Assembly: GCA_002497025.1 (NCBI GenBank)
Contig: DAMG01000064.1
Span: forward strand, 1-31,546
Source: Euryarchaeota archaeon UBA126
Lineage (GTDB): Archaea; Thermoplasmatota; Poseidoniia; Poseidoniales; Thalassarchaeaceae
DNA: 31,546 nt
Direction: 5' to 3'
This document shows, piece after piece, positions 15,910 to 24,322 of the stretch. Position 1 is the first letter of the stretch. Each line of letters starts with the position of its first letter. The notes beneath the pieces are model-generated. The model was given only the letters and a program-made list of their open reading frames with translations, searched no databases and had not been told where the DNA came from. The position numbers and the translations under genes are program-made.

Positions 15910-15927
15910 CGACCCCCTAAGGGTCGT
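15909..15927. promoter_or_regulatory. Inverted repeat in the trmI / surface-protein divergent gap
   Basis: acgaccc-cctaa-gggtcgt forms a perfect 7-bp stem with a 5-base loop, followed on the plus strand by four further T. It looks like a bacterial intrinsic terminator, but no gene ends here: both flanking genes start from this gap. It touches the TATA-like box for trmI, and would cover the BRE position of that promoter, so a regulator site is the better reading. Confidence 0.4.
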
Positions 15928-15955
15928 TTTTGACTTGAGACATTACTGAGTTATG

Positions 15956-15961
15956 TATAAA
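15956..15961 (+). promoter_or_regulatory. TATA box of the thioredoxin-like surface protein gene
   Basis: TATAAA is centred about 27 bases before the ATG at 15986, the exact archaeal spacing for a leaderless transcript. It argues that the upstream ATG at 15953, which overlaps the box, is not the start. Confidence 0.65.
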
Positions 15962-15985
15962 GGACCAAGATTGCACCATTTGTGT

Positions 15986-18900
15986 ATGACTGCAGTCAAC
16001 TCCTTGCAGAAAATCTCATCTCTGACGATGATGTTACTCATTCTGACAATGTCTTCAATGGGATATTTCATGTTAGAGCAAGAGACTGCAGAGAAGCAAG
16101 AATTACAGGCGAAAGAAATGCCTAGATTTGCAGTTAGCCCGGGCCATACTGTCTTTGGAGAGTATGTCGGAGCACATTGGTGCGGCCCCTGTATGGGAAG
16201 TGCCTCTCCTTCACTTGTTAACTTGAAAAATAGCAATACTGAAGATTTCACCTACATTTCATTCTTTGAGGGGGCCTCTACAGGTTGGCCTTCCGATGGG
16301 CCTGTAAATAGACAGAATCACATTATGGCAGCATCTAGCGGTTACCCAACCTACGCTTTCGCTGACGAGAACTCAGGCTCCTGCTACAAGGTGGGATCGG
16401 CTGGTTCAAATTACTACGACGCAGACTTTAGCGCAGGAGGTTGTATGCATGCTGATGCTAGTGATTTCAGTATGGAACTAGGAATTGCTCTAGATTCAAC
16501 CGGAGATATAGTGACTACAACTCTGGACATAACTTACCTTGGTGCTAACGACATTACGGTATATGTATACGGAGCCGTAACCGAGAAAATTGGAGCTGAG
16601 GCATATGACGATGGAAGTAGACCTCATCATGTATTCCGAGAATGGTTACTTTCTGCTGACAATGATTTCACAGAGGTGACTTTGATACCGAATCAGGTCG
16701 AGACATTGACTTGGGATAAACCGCTAAATACAGTACGTTCTGGTGGTGGAAATACTCAATGGGAAAATTTCTGGCCAGTATTCGCCTTAATGGATGGTGA
16801 CTATTCGACCTACAATGAGGTCTATGCTGCTATTGACCTAGACATGGGTCCTTTAATCGATATTGGAATAGTTGACTTTGAGGCTCGAAATTCAAATGCT
16901 AACAACGGCTTTGTTGCAGGCGATATACTTGATCTTGATGTGAATATCGCGAATAATGGAGCCGAGGCATATAGTGACGGAGGTAGTATCGATATCTATC
17001 ATCTATCAGGTGGCGAAGAGATTCATTTAGGCGGTATCTCAATCAACCAACTTGCAGTCGGCGGAACTCAGTCATATTCAATTATGTTCGACACTGGTGA
17101 AATCACACTAACACCATCTGGTACATCCTCATTCAGAGCGCGCATCTCCGGAGTTGTTGGTGATCGCGTACCTTCCAATGACTACCAAGATGGCATAGCT
17201 CTTCACGACATGCCTCCAGTCCCCAATCGTCCGGTTGCAGTTGCAGAATCGAGCGTAGAGCGAGGTACACCAATACAGTTTGAATCTTCAGCTCTACCAA
17301 ATGATTTGGTCGATGATATGTCAACTATGACCGCAGATTTGCACTACAGCGTTCATGGCACGGATACTTGGGAAGATGCTTGGATAACTGCAATCGATAT
17401 GGTAGGGAGTGGTGGTAATTCTCGCTATATTCACACTATTACCCCACCAATGAATTCTCAATCTGGATCATACGACATACGCATGCAATGGACGGATTCT
17501 GGTGGTCAAAAATCAGATTGGGAAATCACTGAAAATGCATTTGAATTGAGGAATGCGTTACCTAGAATCTTAGGTCCCGGAGACGATGGTTATGGAGGGA
17601 TTCCAACCGTCAAGGTAGATACTGTAGAAGCCGTATCGATAGTGGGATTAATCAGTGATGCAGAAACTCCGCATGGAGAACTAATTATCGATTCAAATGC
17701 TCACCAATTCGTATCATTTGACTCCGAAACGCTAGAAATAAATGTACTATTTGACCAAATTTCCTATGACAGTATAGGAAACTCAATTTCTCAAGGGATA
17801 TTTATCACAGTCGGAGATGGAGAAGATATCAACTCTGGAACTTTGATGTTTAACGTCATCGAGAATGGACAGCCTCGCTGGAGTGGAATTCCAACTCAAT
17901 CATTCAATGAAGGTGGCTCCTCTAGCTTAGTGCTGACCGAATACGTTAGCGATACTGATGATAATGGAAATTCTGTGCCCGCAAATACTCTTTCTCTATC
18001 TGTCGTCAGCATCAGTGATGAATCCTTATTGTCTGCAGAAATTTACGACCAGACCCTAAATGTCGCTGCACTTGATGACGATAGTTTCGGTATGGCTGAA
18101 ATCACAGTTAGAGCCTCCGACGGAGTCAAAGAATCAGATACCGTGATTATTTTCTATGTAAACAACATTAATGACGCTCCTATTATTGATTTAGGAGAAT
18201 ATTCCAATCCAATCCTTCAGTCCGGCGACAGATTAACTTTCAACGTCATAGATTTGATATCCGATGTTGATGATTCTGAAGAGGATATTTGGATTACAGT
18301 AACTACCTTTGTTCCAGGGGCGGTGCAATTCAATCCAATTTCTGGACTTGCTACGATGAGTTGGGAAGATGCTGGCGAGGAGATGGTGACGGTTACTGCA
18401 GAAGACCGTCATGGGGCCTCTAGTGCTGCCATAATCACCGTTAGTGTAGTTGATGACCTACCTCTTCTTTGGGTAGATTCATCGGGATTCGGCGACCTTA
18501 GTGTCAATATTTCTTCGACAGAATACGGTTTGAATCCTAGTGTGACTATCGAAAATGTTGGAAATCTTGAACTATCAGAAATTAAAGTAATTTGGAGTGT
18601 TTGTAATAGTATTACTGGAATTTGTAATGACTTTGGTACCTCTCACAATATGGGACCATTTATTGTCCTTGCAAATGATGGAGAGGGTCTCAAGATAGCG
18701 GATTACGTCACACTTTCTGTAGATGCAGTAGACTCGGAAGGATTCGATCGCTCAACTACAGATCAATACAAGGCCTACGCTACAGAGCCCGTTGAAATAA
18801 CACCCGATGAACCAGAGAATAGCGATAATCAAGACAAGCCTGTTATCTCAGTTATGACTGCTGGATTGATAGCGATGGGAATTATACTCTCAATTGCTCT

Positions 18901-19147
18901 AGTCTTGGCTCTCGCTATCGTATTACAGAGAGGACGCAGAGATGGCGTGAATGTTGAAGTGTACGATTATCAGGACGAGTACGATTATTCGGAGTATGAA
19001 GAGCCTGAACCGAGTCCATTAGTAGTTCCACCACCACCACCTGGAATGGGGCCTCCATTGCCCCCCGAAGGACTACCTCCGGGTTGGACAATGGAACAAT
19101 GGAATTACTACGGTGCTGAGTACCTTAAGCGCCGAGAATTGCAGTAG
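15986..19147 (+). CDS. Giant surface protein with thioredoxin-like (CGPC) head and Ig/cadherin-like domains
   Basis: About 1053 residues from the ATG at 15986, preferred over 15953 because of the TATA box and because the signal peptide then starts directly (hydrophobic core LTMMLLILTMSSMGYF). After it comes a thioredoxin-like domain with the redox motif AHWCGPCM, followed by a segment with further Cys residues (SCYKVG, GGCMHAD), then several beta-sandwich domains: a CARDB-like part, fibronectin/Ig-like parts, and two cadherin-like parts ending in NNINDAPII and DDLPLLWVD. One membrane helix (about 18850-18930) leads to a cytoplasmic tail with acidic Tyr residues, a Pro-rich stretch and the end motif LPPGWTMEQWNYYG. 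The head resembles Omp28/AhpC-type extracellular thioredoxin domains. A role in disulfide chemistry or redox handling of captured proteins outside the cell is inferred. Confidence 0.85.
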   Translation: MTAVNSLQKISSLTMMLLILTMSSMGYFMLEQETAEKQELQAKEMPRFAVSPGHTVFGEYVGAHWCGPCMGSASPSLVNLKNSNTEDFTYISFFEGASTGWPSDGPVNRQNHIMAASSGYPTYAFADENSGSCYKVGSAGSNYYDADFSAGGCMHADASDFSMELGIALDSTGDIVTTTLDITYLGANDITVYVYGAVTEKIGAEAYDDGSRPHHVFREWLLSADNDFTEVTLIPNQVETLTWDKPLNTVRSGGGNTQWENFWPVFALMDGDYSTYNEVYAAIDLDMGPLIDIGIVDFEARNSNANNGFVAGDILDLDVNIANNGAEAYSDGGSIDIYHLSGGEEIHLGGISINQLAVGGTQSYSIMFDTGEITLTPSGTSSFRARISGVVGDRVPSNDYQDGIALHDMPPVPNRPVAVAESSVERGTPIQFESSALPNDLVDDMSTMTADLHYSVHGTDTWEDAWITAIDMVGSGGNSRYIHTITPPMNSQSGSYDIRMQWTDSGGQKSDWEITENAFELRNALPRILGPGDDGYGGIPTVKVDTVEAVSIVGLISDAETPHGELIIDSNAHQFVSFDSETLEINVLFDQISYDSIGNSISQGIFITVGDGEDINSGTLMFNVIENGQPRWSGIPTQSFNEGGSSSLVLTEYVSDTDDNGNSVPANTLSLSVVSISDESLLSAEIYDQTLNVAALDDDSFGMAEITVRASDGVKESDTVIIFYVNNINDAPIIDLGEYSNPILQSGDRLTFNVIDLISDVDDSEEDIWITVTTFVPGAVQFNPISGLATMSWEDAGEEMVTVTAEDRHGASSAAIITVSVVDDLPLLWVDSSGFGDLSVNISSTEYGLNPSVTIENVGNLELSEIKVIWSVCNSITGICNDFGTSHNMGPFIVLANDGEGLKIADYVTLSVDAVDSEGFDRSTTDQYKAYATEPVEITPDEPENSDNQDKPVISVMTAGLIAMGIILSIALVLALAIVLQRGRRDGVNVEVYDYQDEYDYSEYEEPEPSPLVVPPPPPGMGPPLPPEGLPPGWTMEQWNYYGAEYLKRRELQ

Positions 19148-19168
19148 TTCTGTCGAACAATCGATAAC

Positions 19169-19186
19169 GCACCTTCAAGAAGGTGC
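19169..19186. promoter_or_regulatory. Inverted repeat upstream of lonB
   Basis: gcaccttc-aa-gaaggtgc: two perfect 8-base arms with a 2-base spacer, ending 32 bases before the lonB ATG. If the weak TATA-like cgataacg just upstream is used, the repeat lies between TATA box and transcription start, a common site for archaeal repressors. It could also act as a stop for the preceding gene, but no T-run follows. Confidence 0.4.
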
Positions 19187-19218
19187 TCAGGACAGGAGAG
19201 ACCCCGAGGGGATGTGCG

Positions 19219-21249
19219 ATGAGTGAGAAAGAGGTACCCGTTGACCCACTAGATTCGTGGGAAGATGGTGCTGCATTCGGTGTATCTGCAGACAAGGATC
19301 CTGTCTGCAAGATCCCTGTGGAGGAATGGGCTGAGCAACTTGACATTGTTTCAACAGAAGAAGTTCCAATCCCCGAAAAACTAGTTGATCAGGTAATCGG
19401 TCAGGAGGCGGCTTCGATAATCGTTCGCAAGGCTGCCGAACAGCGCCGACACATCATCATGGTAGGAGAGCCGGGAACTGGAAAATCCATGTTGGCTCGC
19501 TCAATGACTGAATTTTTGCCAAAGGAACAACTTGAGGATATTCTCGTTTACAGAAATCATGAAGACGAGAACGAACCTAGAATCAGAACGGTTCCCGCAG
19601 GCCGAGGTTCTAGCATTATTTCTGAACGCCGTTCGCATCTAAAACAACAGAGAGAGAGGACTAATCGGACGTTACTATTCATTGCCTTAGTCGTCGGTGC
19701 AGCTTTGTTACTCGCCACAATATCCTCTGGTGAAATCTTAACATTCATCTTCGGTTCTTTCCTACTTGTTTTTGGATACTTCTTCCTAAGGACTCGTCTA
19801 AATTCGGGTGATGAGGGTAATATTCCAAAATTACTAGTCAAGCACGATCGTAATGAAGAGGTGCCATTTATCGATGCTACTGGAACTCTCGCTGGTGCTT
19901 TGCTAGGCGATGTCCGACACGATCCATTCCAATCCGGAGCAGATCTAGCTACTCCGGCTCACGAAAGAGTAGAGCCCGGTGCAGTTCATCGAGCAAACAA
20001 GGGTGTACTCTATATTGATGAGATTCGAATGCTAAGAATGGAAGAACAACAAGCCCTATTGGTTGCAATGCAGGAAAAAGCATTGTCAATATCTGGACGC
20101 TCCGAGCGAAGCAGTGGTGCTCTCACTAAGTCAGAACCTGTGCCTACTGACTTCATACTAGTTGCTGCAGGAAATCTAGACAGTATTCAGAATATGCACC
20201 CAGCATTGAGAAGTAGAATTCGCGGATATGGTTACGAAGTTTACGTCAATACCGACATGCCAGACACTGAAAGAAATCGTCGAAGACTAGTGCGCTTCAT
20301 TGCTCAAGAAGTTAAAAACGAGATGAAGAAAGATAGTGGTAAATCTATTCCACACTTTGACAAAGGGGCCATTGGATTGGTTCTGAAAGAAGCCCAGCGT
20401 CGAAGTGGTCGCCGAGGAAAACTTTCACTCAGGCTACGTGAATTGGGCGGTTTGGTAAGGATTGCTGGTGACCTTGCGGCTGAGGAAAAGGCCTCAATAG
20501 TACTGTCAGAACATGTTGTGCGCGCAAGAGCGATTGCAAAGCCACTGGAACAACAGGTGGCGGATCGATATCTCGAGCGGCAATCGGAATACGCAATGCT
20601 AGTCAACAGAGGTGAGCGAATCGGCCGAGTCAATGGCTTAGCGGTTCTCGGTGCCGACACAGGTCTTTCCGATTACTCCGGTGTGGTCCTTCCCGTCGAG
20701 GCAATGGTCACACCCGCTCAGGGCCGTTCGGGACAAGTCATTGCTACTGGTGGTCTATCTGACTTGGCTAAGGAATCAGTAACCAATATCAGTGCAGTTG
20801 TCAAGAAGTTGACCGGTAAGGACATTCAGGACTACGACTTACACGTGCAATTCCCTGGAACTCACAATGTCGATGGAGACAGTGCTTCGATTACAATGGC
20901 AACCGCAATTATCAGTGCCTTTGAGGGAGTTCCAATCGACCAAAATCTAGCGATGACTGGCTCACTATCTGTTCGGGGGGAGGTGTTGCCTATTGGTGGA
21001 GTATCGGCTAAGATAGAGGCAGCAGTGAAATCTGGAATAGAGAGAGTGATTATTCCTCGCAGCAACTTACAAGATGTTCTAATTGATGAAAAGTATGAGT
21101 CCATGGTGGAAGTGCTACCCGTTGATTCACTTGACGAAGTATTACAACATGCCTTGGTTGGAGCAGAGGAGAAGGTCAGTCTAGTAGAGAGGCTGGCCAA
21201 TGTAATCGATACAATCTCCAGTGGCCCTGACACCCAACCCTCAGCATAA
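19219..21249 (+). CDS. lonB: Archaeal membrane-anchored ATP-dependent protease LonB
   Basis: ATP-dependent protease of archaeal cells that degrades damaged and regulatory proteins at the membrane. From the ATG at 19219 (GAGGG SD 8-9 bases upstream; preferred over 19183) it has 676 residues. Order: AAA+ Walker A GEPGTGKS (about 83-90); two membrane helices inserted inside the ATPase domain (about 150-190, the hallmark of LonB); Walker B LYIDE; sensor and helical parts; then the protease domain with the Ser-Lys dyad Ser555 (VDGDSASITMA) and Lys598 (GGVSAKIEAA). All catalytic residues are present. It follows the surface protein gene after 71 bases containing an inverted repeat that may regulate it. 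Confidence 0.96.
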   Translation: MSEKEVPVDPLDSWEDGAAFGVSADKDPVCKIPVEEWAEQLDIVSTEEVPIPEKLVDQVIGQEAASIIVRKAAEQRRHIIMVGEPGTGKSMLARSMTEFLPKEQLEDILVYRNHEDENEPRIRTVPAGRGSSIISERRSHLKQQRERTNRTLLFIALVVGAALLLATISSGEILTFIFGSFLLVFGYFFLRTRLNSGDEGNIPKLLVKHDRNEEVPFIDATGTLAGALLGDVRHDPFQSGADLATPAHERVEPGAVHRANKGVLYIDEIRMLRMEEQQALLVAMQEKALSISGRSERSSGALTKSEPVPTDFILVAAGNLDSIQNMHPALRSRIRGYGYEVYVNTDMPDTERNRRRLVRFIAQEVKNEMKKDSGKSIPHFDKGAIGLVLKEAQRRSGRRGKLSLRLRELGGLVRIAGDLAAEEKASIVLSEHVVRARAIAKPLEQQVADRYLERQSEYAMLVNRGERIGRVNGLAVLGADTGLSDYSGVVLPVEAMVTPAQGRSGQVIATGGLSDLAKESVTNISAVVKKLTGKDIQDYDLHVQFPGTHNVDGDSASITMATAIISAFEGVPIDQNLAMTGSLSVRGEVLPIGGVSAKIEAAVKSGIERVIIPRSNLQDVLIDEKYESMVEVLPVDSLDEVLQHALVGAEEKVSLVERLANVIDTISSGPDTQPSA

Positions 21250-21323
21250 TCTTACAGTTTACGGCTAGTTCCTCGGAACGCCTAATTCAAGTTCCGTCTT
21301 CACGCCGTTAGGTAGGGGATTGG

Positions 21324-22160
21324 ATGCCGGCACCAGCAATAGTAGTCCATGGTGGAGCAGGAGCGGGGCCAGAGAGATTACCCAACCTTCAACCTGCAAT
21401 AGAAGCAGCACGCCGTGTCTTTGAATCGGGTGGAGATGCCATTCAAGCCGCAGTAGAGGCATGCGTTGTGCTTGAAGACGATCCATTATTCAATGCAGGA
21501 ACTGGTAGTGTGATGAGAAATGACGGTTCAGTACTAACCGATGCATCTTTACAGGTCTCAGATGGGAGGATGGGTTTTGTTGCAGTAATGGAAAATACTC
21601 CAAACCCCATTCGTATTTGTGTCGATCTTCTAGATGAGGAAATCAATGGTCTTGCTGGAGCAGGCGCTCGAGCATGGGCAGACAAGCATGGTCACCTTAA
21701 CTCGCCTGTAGTCGGAAGGCCTCCCAAAGGTAACAAAGGAGATGTAGGTGAATTAGGCGGCTCTATGCCGGAATTAGAAACAGATACTGTGGGTGCAATT
21801 GCTAGAGATTCATCTGGATTAATCGCCGTGGCAACAAGTACAGGCGGAACATCCCACAGGCCTGCAGGTAGGGTTGGTGACGTGCCATTACCGGGTTGTG
21901 GCTTCTGGGTAGAGGATGGCCTCGGAGTCGCCGCTACTGGAGTTGGTGAAGCCATTACAACGGCCTTACTTTCTTTTCGTGTACATCAAAAAATCCAGAA
22001 TACCGGTGAAAGCAATCTTGAATCTGGAATGGTATGGGGGATTAGAGAATTAATCAAACCTGGAACAGCGGTTGGAATCATCTCTTTGGCATCTGAAGGA
22101 GAAGGATGTGGTTCAGCTAACACCGATATGCCTTGGGCCACTTGGTGTTCTGATTCTTGA
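21324..22160 (+). CDS. Isoaspartyl peptidase / L-asparaginase, Ntn-hydrolase
   Basis: A 278-residue N-terminal-nucleophile hydrolase of the plant-type asparaginase family (threonine peptidase T2). It hydrolyses L-asparagine and isoaspartyl dipeptides after self-cleavage before the nucleophile. Visible: HGGAGAG at the N-terminus, FNAGTGSV, the predicted cleavage and nucleophile site ETDTVGAIA with Thr155, and STGGTSHRPAGRVGD that binds the substrate. Length is near that of typical archaeal members. An AGGGG SD lies about 6 bases upstream. It follows lonB by 74 bases, so peptide breakdown products may be its substrates. It is unrelated in fold to the asparaginase-II-like gene at 7713-8891. Confidence 0.92.
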   Translation: MPAPAIVVHGGAGAGPERLPNLQPAIEAARRVFESGGDAIQAAVEACVVLEDDPLFNAGTGSVMRNDGSVLTDASLQVSDGRMGFVAVMENTPNPIRICVDLLDEEINGLAGAGARAWADKHGHLNSPVVGRPPKGNKGDVGELGGSMPELETDTVGAIARDSSGLIAVATSTGGTSHRPAGRVGDVPLPGCGFWVEDGLGVAATGVGEAITTALLSFRVHQKIQNTGESNLESGMVWGIRELIKPGTAVGIISLASEGEGCGSANTDMPWATWCSDS

Positions 22161-22220
22161 ACTATGAATCTCCATTTGCGGGGATGTGCTTAAACATGGG
22201 TCGCTGGTGGACCAGCCGTT

Positions 22221-22225
22221 GGAGG
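22221..22225 (+). promoter_or_regulatory. Strong SD that fixes the UPF0147 start
   Basis: GGAGG is 6 bases before the ATG at 22232. The frame is open 25 codons farther upstream, but that extension overlaps the preceding gene and is not like the family. Confidence 0.7.
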
Positions 22226-22231
22226 CATCGA

Positions 22232-22507
22232 ATGTCGGACATAGAAAATCGCGTTCAGCAAATTGCTCAAGTTCTAGGCCAGTTAGAGGACACTCAAGTC
22301 CCTCGTAACATTCGCAACTCCGCCAGAGATGCTGCTGAGAAATGGCTTCTCAACAAAGATAAGGAAATGGATATCCGCTTGGGAATGACTGCTAGTATTC
22401 TAGACGAAATTTTCAATGATGCAAATTTACCAATTCATTACGGTCCACTTTGCCTACAGATTCAAACCGCTTTAGAGGCTCTATTGAATGAGGTTCGGGG
22501 CTCCTAA
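22232..22507 (+). CDS. UPF0147 family protein
   Basis: A 91-residue helical protein from the ATG chosen by its SD. The segment DTQVPRNIRNSARDAAEKWL and then MTASILDEIFNDANLPIHY match the archaeal UPF0147 family, whose members have about 90 residues. No biochemical role is established to my knowledge. It is conserved broadly in Euryarchaeota, supporting the archaeal origin of the window. It lies 71 bases after the asparaginase gene and 23-41 bases before the aminotransferase-like gene. Confidence 0.88.
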   Translation: MSDIENRVQQIAQVLGQLEDTQVPRNIRNSARDAAEKWLLNKDKEMDIRLGMTASILDEIFNDANLPIHYGPLCLQIQTALEALLNEVRGS

Positions 22508-22548
22508 GCCTTGAAGTGCAATAGGCAGGCTTGGTTATTGGGGATATC

Positions 22549-23664
22549 TTGTCAGATTGGACTAACCTTTCGTTTGCGAATGTTGCCACAACATCTCCCG
22601 CGGCGCATAATGCATCTTTGGCTTGGTCCGATGCTCTCGCTAGAGGCGGAGCAGCTGAGTTTGATGGTGAAGCCGAGAAAAATGGCATGCTCCCCCTTCG
22701 CCAAGCCACCTCAAGATTACTTTCGTGTGGGATTGAAGATGTTTGTGTGGGCTCTAGCGCAACGGAGTTACTTTGTTCCATTGCTTGGGCTGTTTGGCCA
22801 GAAAAGGGAAGTAATGTAGTCTCTACAAGATCCTCCTTCCCCTCAACCGTCTATCCTTGGTCAAGAGTAGCTGAATCAAGTGGGGCGGAAATCCGTCTAG
22901 CAGAACACGATTCAAACCTTTACACAAATCCAAAAGACATTCTAGAATTAATCGACGAAAGTACATCGGTGGTTACCCTATCTCATATTGAGTTTTCAAA
23001 TGGACAGAGATATGATATTGAAAAATTCGCAAAAGCCGCCCATTCTGTTGGTGCAATACTGGTAATCGATGCTACACAGTCGATGGGCATGTTCCCAATC
23101 GATGCTCCATCTTGTGGCGCGGATGTAATAGTGTCCTCAGGATACAAGTGGCTTCGGGGGACTTACGGGGCCGCAGTAGGGTATATTTCTCCTTCAGTTC
23201 GCTCAAATTTGAATCCTGGATTGGTTGGCTTTCGGAGTCACGCAGATATTTGGGATTTACGAGCAGATAGGATGGAACTACCAGAAGATGCTAGTAAATT
23301 CGAGTACACAACGATTCACTTCGGAGCGGCATTAGGATTGGCTGCTGCGGTAGAAGAAATTTGTGAAATCGGAATCGAGGAAGTCTGGAAGCATGACTTG
23401 ATTCTCGCAGAGGCTGTTGTAAATGGTGCAAATCATCTAGGTATTGGAGTGGTTTCTCCCATGTCTGCTGAGGAAAGGAGTGCAATCGTAAGCCTCCGTT
23501 TGCCAGATGGAATTAGCAGTGAGGTAGTCGCAAAAAGACTACAAGACGAATATTCGATTTTAGTAACAAGCAGGTCAGGATTTCTGAGAGTTTCCCCCCA
23601 TATCGATAATTCTGTTGAACAGGTTTATTCTCTTATTTCAGCACTTGAAGAAATCCTAAATTAG
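22549..23664 (+). CDS. Class V aminotransferase-fold PLP enzyme
   Basis: A fold-type I PLP enzyme of the aminotransferase class V / cysteine desulfurase superfamily, about 371 residues. The PLP lysine is in SSGYKWLRG; the PLP-ring Asp in VIDATQSMG; SSATELL binds the phosphate; FPSTVYPW resembles kynureninase- and isopenicillin-epimerase-like members. The mobile Cys loop of true cysteine desulfurases is not evident (the region reads VTSRSGFLRVSP), so NifS/SufS activity is unlikely. The start is uncertain: only TTG codons are available (22531 or 22549), and I chose 22549 because GGGGAT lies just upstream. The 3' end overlaps the convergent lysE-like gene by 9 bases. The substrate is unknown. 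Confidence 0.82.
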   Translation: MSDWTNLSFANVATTSPAAHNASLAWSDALARGGAAEFDGEAEKNGMLPLRQATSRLLSCGIEDVCVGSSATELLCSIAWAVWPEKGSNVVSTRSSFPSTVYPWSRVAESSGAEIRLAEHDSNLYTNPKDILELIDESTSVVTLSHIEFSNGQRYDIEKFAKAAHSVGAILVIDATQSMGMFPIDAPSCGADVIVSSGYKWLRGTYGAAVGYISPSVRSNLNPGLVGFRSHADIWDLRADRMELPEDASKFEYTTIHFGAALGLAAAVEEICEIGIEEVWKHDLILAEAVVNGANHLGIGVVSPMSAEERSAIVSLRLPDGISSEVVAKRLQDEYSILVTSRSGFLRVSPHIDNSVEQVYSLISALEEILN

Positions 23665-24267
23665 ATGCGGTTGTAAGATTCCTGCTGCAATGATAAACAT
23701 TATTGTAGCGATTGACAAATCGATATACCTCCAAACCTCAGGCTTATTGAGAACCTCAGATAGACTTCTGGCTCCATAACCCAAGGAGAAGAAGAAGACG
23801 AATGAAGCAGTAGCGGCGCCAATTCCGAAAGCTAGTCTTTCATCTCCAACATAACGACTGGAAGTCCCTCCGATCAGCAACAATGTATCGACGTAAACAT
23901 GAGGATTCAGAAAGGTGAAAGCAGCCGCAGCGGCGATTGTGGGAGCGAGTTCATTTTCTCCCTCTCCTTCAGTAATCATCCCTAAAGGATTCATTGCCGA
24001 TTTTATTCTCAATAATCCATAACTTACTAGGAATATCGAGGCACCCACTGCGATAGCAAATTCTGCACCTTCTATTCCTGATAATATGCTTCCCATTCCC
24101 AATACACCTGCGGCGATTAGCACAGCATCAAAAACCGAGCAAGCCAAGCATACAGCAAATACATGAGAACGCATTAGACCCTGTCTCATTACGAAGACAT
24201 TCTGCGGTCCTAGGGCCAAAATTAAGCCAATGCTGAGGGCGAATCCTTCCAAAGCCGAACCGAGCAT
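23656..24267 (-). CDS. LysE/ArgO-family amino acid exporter
   Basis: A membrane exporter of about 203 residues with six predicted helices. The family signature ALGPQNVFVMRQGL occurs near the N-terminus and FLNPHVYVDTLLLIGG in the middle, both typical of LysE/ArgO, which export basic amino acids such as lysine and arginine. I chose the ATG at 24267, giving MLGSALEGFALSIG, because the 21-residue longer form would overlap the L40e gene and lacks family similarity. It follows the L40e gene on the same strand and may be co-transcribed. Export of excess amino acids fits a cell living on peptides, but the specific cargo is not shown. Confidence 0.92.
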   Translation of the reverse strand: MLGSALEGFALSIGLILALGPQNVFVMRQGLMRSHVFAVCLACSVFDAVLIAAGVLGMGSILSGIEGAEFAIAVGASIFLVSYGLLRIKSAMNPLGMITEGEGENELAPTIAAAAAFTFLNPHVYVDTLLLIGGTSSRYVGDERLAFGIGAATASFVFFFSLGYGARSLSEVLNKPEVWRYIDLSIATIMFIIAAGILQPHLI

Positions 24268-24322
24268 AGTAAGCCCTAGCGAACGATATTGAAAACCATT
24301 GAGGCTTGAAAAAAGAGCCAAT

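Noticed and set aside
20862..21233. 123-codon minus-strand frame opposite lonB (and a similar one at 20304-20660)
   Set aside because: Antisense to the LonB protease domain with intact catalytic residues; Ser-rich low-complexity product typical of shadow frames.
21274..21296. Inverted repeat cggaac...gttccg between lonB and the asparaginase gene
   Set aside because: Only a 6-bp stem with an 11-base loop and no T-run; too weak to call terminator or operator.
22549..23664. Cysteine desulfurase (NifS/SufS)
   Set aside because: The PLP fold is right, but no catalytic Cys loop is seen, so only the broad class V assignment is given.
23656..23664. Possible frameshift at the 9-base overlap of the aminotransferase-like and lysE-like genes
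   Set aside because: Both proteins end where their families end; small convergent overlaps occur elsewhere in this compact genome (2, 7 and 9 base gaps).
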